Part shown: positions 1 through 5,428 of the stretch, in pieces | Layout of the letters: each line of letters begins with the position of its first letter | Numbering within the stretch: position 1 is the stretch's first letter | Assembly: GCA_937922775.1 (NCBI GenBank) | Contig: CALAKE010000647.1 | Coordinates: forward strand, 1 to 9,030 | Direction of reading: 5' to 3' | DNA length: 9,030 bases | From: an uncultured bacterium | Lineage (GTDB): Bacteria > Acidobacteriota > UBA890 | Notes under the pieces: model-generated | What the model saw: only the letters and a program-made list of their open reading frames with translations | Database searches by the model: none | What the model was told of the DNA's origin: nothing | Made by a program: the position numbers and the translations under genes

Positions 1-78
1 ACTGGCACACAATTGACCAACGCACTACGATCCCTGTCCAGCCACTGAGCACGTGCAGTACTTTGCGAGCTGGACACA

Positions 79-1839
79 TTGCACCCACTCGATCGATCTC
101 GGATCTTCCCCGAGCCGGAACTGCCCAACGCGGCCGACCTGCTGGCTGAGGGTCGGAACCTGGCGCGAACTGCAACCGTCGGCCTCTGCCCGTTCCTGAC
201 CGAGAACGGTGTCGATTCCGAGAGTGAATACAAGCTGAGACAGATGGCCGGCGGGCACCTCATGTTTCATGCTCAGTTCGGCTATCGCAGCCCGGAGAAG
301 AGCTGCAGGGCCTGGTCGGAGATCTACGACCAGCTGGCCGCGTCCGGCTACCTCGTGGACAGGTATGGCATCTGTCTGGACTGGAGCATGGGATACCCGA
401 TCTCTCAGCGGGATGCCATGCCCCGGGGCACCGGCCTCATCCTCGAGTCACCCGAGGATTTCGTCGCGCTGACCCAGGGAGCGCCGGTGGCGCCCCACTT
501 CGGCGACTTCGTCATCGGCACGCCAGCTTCGGTGGAAAATACCGCGGCCGCGCTGGCAGCGGGCTCGACCAGTATCGGCAACCTCGGGCAGTACTTCACC
601 TTCCGCATGCCTCACCACGATGACGATGTGGGCACGACGGCTGAAACTGTCAAAGCCCTCGCCCTCTGTGCCGCACAGCCCATCGAGATCCTGATTCACT
701 CCAATCTGGACGATGGATTCGCAGCCATGTTCAGCGATCTGGCTTGCGGCATTGGCGCCGTTCTCATCGAGCGGATGATCGTCGATGAGCTGATCGGTGG
801 GCGGGTCACACACTGCTACGGTCACGTCTTCTCGGATCCACTCACCCGGCTGGGCTTTCAGAGAGCGCTGGCCCGGGTAACCGACACACCGGGCAGCATG
901 ATCTACGGCAATACGACCATTTTCGTCTCCAGTGAAGTGGAGAACTACGCCAATCTGGCCAGCTATCTGATGGTCGATATCCTCGGACAGCGCACGATGC
1001 CCACCGGGCATGGCCTCAACCCGGTACCCGTTACCGAAGCCCTCCGGATACCCGAGATCAGTGAAATCGTGGACGCCCATCTGTTCGCAAACCGGTTGGC
1101 TGAGCGCTGTGGTGGGTTTGAGTCGTTGATCGATGTCGAGGCCGCGGAGGAGATCGCCGGCCAACTGGTCGCGGGTGGCGAGCGATTCAAGGAGAGAGTG
1201 ATCTCAGGCCTGACCACTGCGGGCATCGACGTCGACGATCCCTTCGAGCTCTTGCTGTCGATTCGTCGTATCGGAGCGCGGCGCCTGGAAGAGATGTGGG
1301 GACCCGGGGAGCCGCAGGAGGGCACCCTGTGCAACCGTAGACCTGTCGTGCGAGCAACGACAGTAGCCGCCCTGGAGGCGCAGAGCGACGGCGTATTGGC
1401 CGCAATCGCACCGGAGGCGGCGAAGGCCATACGGGAGGCGGGATACACCGCCTGTGTCACGAGCACCGATGTTCACGAATACGGCAAGATCCTCGTCGAA
1501 ACCGTCCTGGAGCGGCTCGACGTGAACGTCGTGGACGCCGGAGTGAGCGCCGACCCGGACGCCGTCGCGGAAAGGGCAGTGGCCGAGGGAGCAGATTTTG
1601 TCGCGGTCAGTACGTACTGCGGTGTGGCACTCGACTACCTGAGGACGCTGCGTCAAGAGATGGCAGCAAGGCGATTGCGGATACCAATCTTTATTGGTGG
1701 CAAACTCAACCAGGTTCCCGACGACGGGTCGTCGAGCATCCCCATCGATGTGACAGAGCAACTCGAAGCACTCGAGGCCTTCGCCTGCTCCACCGTGGAA
1801 GAGATGCTGCGAGAGCTCGCAGCCATAGCTCTCGACTGA
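79..1839 (+). CDS. Glutamate-mutase-like, cobalamin-dependent isomerase (barrel and B12-binding domain fused)
   Basis: This 586-residue protein looks like methylaspartate (glutamate) mutase with its large (E/GlmE) and small (S/GlmS) subunits joined in one chain. The C-terminal part (about 455-580) is a clear B12-binding domain. It has the DxHxxG motif D464-V-H466-E-Y-G469, whose His is the expected lower cobalt ligand, then S511-T-Y-C-G515 matching the GlmS SSLYG loop, and G540-G-K matching its GGN loop. Residues about 25-400 resemble the GlmE barrel, for example GNLGQYFTFRMP (167-178) against the GGGISYNVPY region. Family members move a carbon group through an adenosylcobalamin radical in the cytoplasm; the substrate here is unknown. 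Start: an in-frame stop at 46-48 limits the 5' end and TTG at 79 is the first usual start codon, with a weak GAG at 67-69. The first in-frame ATG (244) would cut into conserved sequence. No adenosylcobalamin riboswitch is visible in the 78 upstream bases. It converges on the symporter gene. Class is fairly sure; substrate is not. Confidence 0.82.
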   Translation: MHPLDRSRIFPEPELPNAADLLAEGRNLARTATVGLCPFLTENGVDSESEYKLRQMAGGHLMFHAQFGYRSPEKSCRAWSEIYDQLAASGYLVDRYGICLDWSMGYPISQRDAMPRGTGLILESPEDFVALTQGAPVAPHFGDFVIGTPASVENTAAALAAGSTSIGNLGQYFTFRMPHHDDDVGTTAETVKALALCAAQPIEILIHSNLDDGFAAMFSDLACGIGAVLIERMIVDELIGGRVTHCYGHVFSDPLTRLGFQRALARVTDTPGSMIYGNTTIFVSSEVENYANLASYLMVDILGQRTMPTGHGLNPVPVTEALRIPEISEIVDAHLFANRLAERCGGFESLIDVEAAEEIAGQLVAGGERFKERVISGLTTAGIDVDDPFELLLSIRRIGARRLEEMWGPGEPQEGTLCNRRPVVRATTVAALEAQSDGVLAAIAPEAAKAIREAGYTACVTSTDVHEYGKILVETVLERLDVNVVDAGVSADPDAVAERAVAEGADFVAVSTYCGVALDYLRTLRQEMAARRLRIPIFIGGKLNQVPDDGSSSIPIDVTEQLEALEAFACSTVEEMLRELAAIALD

Positions 1840-1857
1840 ACTGTCGCGGGCCGGCGC

Positions 1858-3315
1858 CTACTCAGAGCCCGTGCGTCGCGTTTCAGACGCAAGACTCACG
1901 ATATATACCATGAGTGTGGAGCAAATGAACGCGGGGATGAGCTCGTAGATACCAGTAACATCTCTGAAGAACAGCTTCCATATAATCGTGACAAGTGTTC
2001 CCGACACCATTCCGGAAATAACGCCATATTTAGTGGTCTTGGTCCAGTACAAAGAAAATATAAGCGCTGACCCGAATGAGGCGCCAAGCCCCCCCCAAGC
2101 GAAAAGCACAAGCCAGAAGACGAGATCTGAGGCAATATATGCGAGAACCATCGCCACAATTCCCGTAATTACGACAATAATGCGGCTCATTCGTAATTTA
2201 TGGGATTCCGCAATTTCAACATCAGCGCGGACGATCTTCTCGTAGATATCTCGAACGACCGTGGATGCAACCACCAGCAACTGGGAGTCAGCGGTCGAGA
2301 GTATCGCCGCGAAGACACCGCCGATCAGTAAGCCATAAAGAACCGGACCGAAGTACTCGGCTGACAGCACGAGATAGATCATCTCGGGGTCTTGCTCGGG
2401 AAGGGAAGACTGCAGCGGAACCATCGCGCGGCCGAGAAGGCCGAGGAAAACGGCGCCCCAGCCAAGCACGATATTCCAGAAGGTGCCGACGAAGGTGGCG
2501 AAGGCGAGGTTGTCTGGATTGTCAATCGACATGTAGCGCACGACGATGTGCGGCTGGCCGGGAGAACCGAGGCCGATGCCTACAAACCCAATGATCACAC
2601 CGGCACCAAGAGACAGTGGATCGACCAAGGCTGGATCGAGGCTGTAGAGCGTGTCGAGGAGGGCCCGATATCCGCCAATCTTCACGAGGCCGATAATGGG
2701 CACAATCACCAATCCGAAGATCATGATGAGCGCGCGGATTGCGTCATTGTAAGACACGGCCAGATAGCCGCCGAGTGCTACGTATATCAAAATCAAGATC
2801 ACGGATATTAAGAGCGATATACCAATAGGTATGTTCAGCGCGGTACTCAGCGATTTGGCGCCGGCGTTGAATTGTGCAGCCAGATAGGCGGTCATGAAAA
2901 TGACAATAATGAGGGCCCCGATAATTCTTATTAAATGACGGGTGTCGTTATACCGGGATTCAAAATAATCCAATAGCGTGAGCGAGTTGAACCGCTCAGA
3001 TTGTATTCGCAGCCGGCGTCCGACATATACGAACTGGAACATCTCCACGATTGAAGTGCCAACCATCGCCCACGCTGCACCTGTGCCGAGTGTGTAGGCC
3101 ATTCCGCTAAGACCGAGCACGAGCCAGGAGGACCGCCCGGAGGAGACGGCAGAAAGAGCAACGACAATCCGGTCGACAGCTCTACCTCCGATCAGGAAAT
3201 CGGACTGATCCTTGGTGCGCCTCAGCGTCAGAAAGCCCACGAAGATCGGCAAGAGGAGCGTAAGGACGAAGATGCCCAGTGCCAGGGGGTGACTGAGTTG
3301 GTCATAGGGCGACAT
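1858..3315 (-). CDS. PutP-type sodium:solute symporter (SSS family)
   Basis: A 485-residue polytopic inner-membrane protein of the sodium/proline symporter branch of the SSS family, about the length of E. coli PutP. Visible landmarks are the TM2 segment SSGRSSWLVLGLSG (58-71), GGYLAVSYNDAIRAL (182-196), GQPHIVVRYMS (253-263), the TM9 sodium-site segment LSTADSQLL (339-347) with S340 and T341 as in PutP, and FAWGGLGASFG (405-415). It should import a small amino acid or imino acid with Na+; proline is the default guess only. PutP's Asp55-Met56 pair aligns by eye with Gly60-Arg61. ATG at 3315-3313 has an AAGAG Shine-Dalgarno at 3327-3323, inside the last codons of the upstream microprotein gene, whose stop is three bases away. 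Several stretches are AT-rich (24 of 60 bases G+C at 2161-2220, against 40 of 60 at 1321-1380), and Ile is often ATT/ATA, unlike the neighbours. A C8 run lies at 2089-2096. Family sure; substrate unknown. Confidence 0.93.
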   Translation of the reverse strand: MSPYDQLSHPLALGIFVLTLLLPIFVGFLTLRRTKDQSDFLIGGRAVDRIVVALSAVSSGRSSWLVLGLSGMAYTLGTGAAWAMVGTSIVEMFQFVYVGRRLRIQSERFNSLTLLDYFESRYNDTRHLIRIIGALIIVIFMTAYLAAQFNAGAKSLSTALNIPIGISLLISVILILIYVALGGYLAVSYNDAIRALIMIFGLVIVPIIGLVKIGGYRALLDTLYSLDPALVDPLSLGAGVIIGFVGIGLGSPGQPHIVVRYMSIDNPDNLAFATFVGTFWNIVLGWGAVFLGLLGRAMVPLQSSLPEQDPEMIYLVLSAEYFGPVLYGLLIGGVFAAILSTADSQLLVVASTVVRDIYEKIVRADVEIAESHKLRMSRIIVVITGIVAMVLAYIASDLVFWLVLFAWGGLGASFGSALIFSLYWTKTTKYGVISGMVSGTLVTIIWKLFFRDVTGIYELIPAFICSTLMVYIVSLASETRRTGSE

Positions 3316-3318
3316 GAA

Positions 3319-3414
3319 TCAGCTCTTTGCTGGCCGGTTCAGCAGGTAGATGACGAATGAAGCGGCGACAATCAGGAGCGGGAGGAGTAGCAACAGAAGA
3401 TGTGCTCTTACCAT
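3319..3414 (-). CDS. 31-residue single-helix membrane microprotein, coupled to the symporter
   Basis: Starting at the ATG at 3414-3412, this frame encodes 31 residues: a short basic start (MVRAH), a hydrophobic helix from about Leu6 to Leu25 with six Leu in a row and Pro12, and a polar basic tail NRPAKS. An AGGGAA Shine-Dalgarno-like stretch lies a few bases upstream. Its TGA is followed by three bases and then the symporter ATG, and the symporter's AAGAG lies within its final codons, so the two are probably translated together. Short one-helix proteins next to Na+ symporters are known (MetS with MetP, small accessory proteins beside SSS transporters), so an accessory subunit role is plausible. 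The frame is open upstream to 3579, but a start there would overlap the ProC-like gene and add a non-hydrophobic leader; I prefer the internal ATG. The function is inferred from position and topology only. Confidence 0.6.
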   Translation of the reverse strand: MVRAHLLLLLLPLLIVAASFVIYLLNRPAKS

Positions 3415-3482
3415 ATTTCCCTGGTGATCCGTGCTGGCCTCATGTGAGTGATTCAGGCCGAGGAGGCTGGTGCATTCGTCAC

Positions 3483-4307
3483 CTATGAGGAGGCGAAAGA
3501 GGCAGATCTCTCGGTTCCCCGGCGAATTGCCTCGGAGACGGCCTGAGAGAATTGGAAGCTGGCCAAAGTCGAGAGGCAAGCTTCCGAAACGCCTCCCGCG
3601 GGCGCTGCATGGTCAATAAGGCCGTCGAGTCCGTCCATGTTCCGCTTCCAGACCTCGAGCGACCCCGCAATCGTATGCAAAACGATTCTCGTCGATGTGG
3701 GACGGTCGAGTCCTGCCAGAATTCCGGCATCGATCATGGATTGAATGAACAGGTAGACGTTGACCGGCGTACTCAGCGCGGTCATGACGTCCACGTTCTG
3801 TTCCTCCATCTCCACACGTTCGCCCATGGGGGCGAAAAGCGCGAGGATTTCCTCTTTCTGCGCTCTGCTCACGTAGGAGTTGAACGCAAGGGCAATGACG
3901 CCAGAGCCCGTCTGGCTTTGAGGGTTGGGTAGCGCTCTGACGACGGGCAGCTCAGGAGACAGACGAGAGTACTGCCGCATGGTGATACCAGCGGCGACGG
4001 TGACGATGAGACGATCGGCCCACATATCAGCGTCGGGAAGCTCCGACGCGAGCTCGGAAATGACCTCTTCGACCACGTGTGGAAGAACATTGATGAACAC
4101 GAAGTCGCCGCGCGTCACCGCGGAGACATTGTCAGGTACCGTGTGGACCCGGAAATTGTCTGACAAGTACCGCAGCCGCTCCAGGCGTGGATCGCTTACG
4201 ACAAACTGGTCCGGCGCCATGGTTCGGGTATTCAGAAGTACCGTGAGAATCACCTCTGATATATAGCCGCCGCCAACGAGAGCTAAGGTCCGTTCGTGAA
4301 GAGGCAT
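3483..4307 (-). CDS. Pyrroline-5-carboxylate reductase-like protein (ProC family) with an altered active site
   Basis: A 274-residue cytoplasmic protein of the usual ProC length. It has an N-terminal Rossmann fold with glycine loop GGGYIS (12-17, normally GxGxM), the conserved segment VRALPNPQ (123-130, normally VRAMPNTP), and the C-terminal helical dimerisation domain (YLFIQSMIDAGILAGL, 185-200). True ProC reduces 1-pyrroline-5-carboxylate to proline with NAD(P)H. Two hallmark substrate segments are changed: the SGSGPAY/SGSSPAY loop is STPVNVY (179-185), and the SPGGTT signature is APAGGVS (235-241), lacking the paired Thr. The fold is therefore ProC but the substrate may be another cyclic imine or imino acid, or the direction may be oxidative. 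The start is well set: ATG at 4307-4305 with GGGAG at 4319-4315 and 7-base spacing. It is the first gene of a leftward set with the microprotein (68 bases later) and symporter. Family sure; reaction uncertain. Confidence 0.85.
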   Translation of the reverse strand: MPLHERTLALVGGGYISEVILTVLLNTRTMAPDQFVVSDPRLERLRYLSDNFRVHTVPDNVSAVTRGDFVFINVLPHVVEEVISELASELPDADMWADRLIVTVAAGITMRQYSRLSPELPVVRALPNPQSQTGSGVIALAFNSYVSRAQKEEILALFAPMGERVEMEEQNVDVMTALSTPVNVYLFIQSMIDAGILAGLDRPTSTRIVLHTIAGSLEVWKRNMDGLDGLIDHAAPAGGVSEACLSTLASFQFSQAVSEAIRRGTERSASFASS

Positions 4308-4314
4308 GACAAAT

Positions 4315-4319
4315 CTCCC
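4315..4319 (-). promoter_or_regulatory. Shine-Dalgarno of the ProC-like gene
   Basis: On the minus strand these bases read GGGAG, seven bases before the ATG at 4307. This fixes the start of the ProC-like gene. Confidence 0.75.
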
Positions 4320-4324
4320 GGATA

Positions 4325-4349
4325 GTGGCTCTCAATCAGGAGGAGCCAC
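4325..4349. promoter_or_regulatory. Perfect inverted repeat upstream of the ProC-like gene (operator or leader hairpin candidate)
   Basis: GTGGCTC (4325-4331) and GAGCCAC (4343-4349) are perfect 7-base inverted copies with an 11-base loop. The element ends 17 bases upstream of the ProC-like ATG and just outside its Shine-Dalgarno. It could be a binding site for a dimeric regulator (half-site centres 18 bases apart) or a stem-loop in the 5' leader. No T-run follows on either strand, so it is not a typical terminator. Function is inferred. Confidence 0.35.
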
Positions 4350-4403
4350 CGGACTCAGCGGGACTGCCAGCGCCGAGATGCCCTGGTCCCTACTGCACAT
4401 CAC

Positions 4404-4432
4404 TTGGTAACGCAGCCGGGCGGCCCTGACAA
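4404..4432 (-). promoter_or_regulatory. Tentative promoter for the leftward ProC-like/symporter set
   Basis: On the minus strand TTGTCA (4432-4427, five of six matches to the -35 consensus) is followed after 17 bases by TACCAA (4409-4404, only three of six matches to -10). It lies about 100 bases upstream of the ProC-like start, with the 4325-4349 inverted repeat downstream of it. The weak -10 makes this a guess. Confidence 0.2.
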
Positions 4433-4460
4433 GGGTGTCCTCACTCTGACCCGGGCCGCC
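4419..4460. repeat. GC-rich inverted repeat in the divergent intergenic region
   Basis: GGCGGCCC (4419-4426) and GGGCCGCC (4453-4460) are perfect 8-base inverted copies around a 26-base loop, and inside the loop GGGT (4433-4436) can pair with ACCC (4449-4452). This could form a strong stem in a transcript from either strand. No T-run follows, so I do not call it a terminator. It overlaps the tentative minus-strand -35. The rest of the 265-base gap (4308-4572) shows nothing else I can support. Confidence 0.3.
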
Positions 4461-4572
4461 GTGGGGTAGCTCTCGCAATCGAGCAGACGCCGGTCACGTT
4501 TCGCGAGGTCGCATGCAAGAGTAGGATTCCTCCCGACATCGACGAGTCGTACAACCCGCCTGGAGCCAAGTT

Positions 4573-5361
4573 ATGCGCACCATCTCGGTCGTCACCTGTT
4601 TCCTGCTGCTCCTGTCCGGATCCTCGATTTCCTGTGCCGCCAGCACATCTTCTTCTAGCCAGGAGGAAGTGCCGCCTCCCCGGGAGGACGTGGATCCTTC
4701 CCTGACCGAAGTATGGGAGCCTGAGCCCGCCAAGATCGATCCGGGGAACGCGGCGGAAGCCCCATCCGACGCCATCGTGCTATTCGATGGAACAGACCTT
4801 TCGGAGTGGGAGGGGGAGGACGGCCCGCCGGCTTGGGAAGTCAGGGACGGGGTGCTCACCGTGGTTCCGGAAACCGGCACTCTCAGGACGAAAAGAGCTT
4901 TCGGTGACGTGCAGCTCCACCTGGAATGGCGCACCCCCACGGAGATTGTTGGCGAGGGGCAAGGAAGAGGCAACAGCGGCGTCTACTTGATGGATCTCTA
5001 CGAGGTGCAGATTCTCGACTCGTACGACAATCGCACCTACTCGAACGGCCAGGCCGGCAGCATTTACAAGCAGTTCATTCCCGAAGTGAACGCTTCACGA
5101 CCTCCTGGCGAGTGGCAGAGCTACGACATCATCTTCTCGGCGCCCAGGTTCGATACGAGCGGGGCCCTGGTCCGGCCGGCCACGATGACCGTCCTCCACA
5201 ACGGCGTCCTGATCCAGAACCATGTCACGCTACTGGGTCCCACCGCATACCGTGGAGAACCCGAGTACAAGGCTCATGCCGCCAATCTACCCCTCACCCT
5301 GCAGGACCACACGAATCCGGTCAGCTTCCGTAACATCTGGGTCCGAGAACTGGAAGATTAA
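4573..5361 (+). CDS. Exported DUF1080 protein (3-keto-glycoside hydrolase family)
   Basis: A 262-residue protein with an N-terminal export signal (MRT, then a hydrophobic stretch to about residue 20). Cys21 follows S-I-S, a weak lipobox, so it may be a lipoprotein or an ordinary secreted protein. A low-complexity Ser/Glu/Pro linker follows to about residue 65. Residues 68-260 are a DUF1080 (PF06439) domain, a concanavalin-like beta-sandwich: LFDGTDLSEW (70-79), GNSGVY (133-138), YEVQILDSY (143-151), PPGEWQSYDIIFSAPRF (177-193) and a C-terminal QDHTNPVSFRNIWVREL (244-260). Members of this family have been shown to cleave 3-keto-glycosides made by separate C3 oxidation. The expected site is the periplasm or cell surface. 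ATG at 4573 has GGAG at 4562-4565 with 7-base spacing. The Gfo/Idh/MocA gene further right is a possible partner in sugar oxidation. Family sure; the exact glycoside is unknown. Confidence 0.92.
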   Translation: MRTISVVTCFLLLLSGSSISCAASTSSSSQEEVPPPREDVDPSLTEVWEPEPAKIDPGNAAEAPSDAIVLFDGTDLSEWEGEDGPPAWEVRDGVLTVVPETGTLRTKRAFGDVQLHLEWRTPTEIVGEGQGRGNSGVYLMDLYEVQILDSYDNRTYSNGQAGSIYKQFIPEVNASRPPGEWQSYDIIFSAPRFDTSGALVRPATMTVLHNGVLIQNHVTLLGPTAYRGEPEYKAHAANLPLTLQDHTNPVSFRNIWVRELED

Positions 5362-5428
5362 GCTCCATTTCGGGTTCCGTTGAGGGGTGGGTCTGTGCCA
5401 CCATTTTCGCTGGGGGCCCTCTCGATCA

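Noticed and set aside
1..78. A possible adenosylcobalamin riboswitch before the B12 mutase.
   Set aside because: Only 78 bases are visible, and no B12-box-like or structured conserved element can be seen.
448..1164. A 238-codon frame antisense to the mutase gene.
   Set aside because: It lies opposite a gene with clear family motifs, has no recognisable domain, and is expected from high-GC codon bias.
1840..1857. A shared terminator between the converging mutase and symporter genes.
   Set aside because: The 18-base gap and its edges show only 4-5 base imperfect pairings (such as CGAC/GTCG) and no T-run.
3319..3579. A longer 86-residue version of the membrane microprotein.
   Set aside because: It overlaps the ProC-like gene on the same strand in another frame. 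The added residues show no conserved character, and the internal ATG at 3414 has its own ribosome site.
5386..5407. GGTGG-N7-CCACC followed by ATTTTC after the DUF1080 gene as a possible terminator.
   Set aside because: The stem is only five base pairs and the T-run is short; too weak to annotate.
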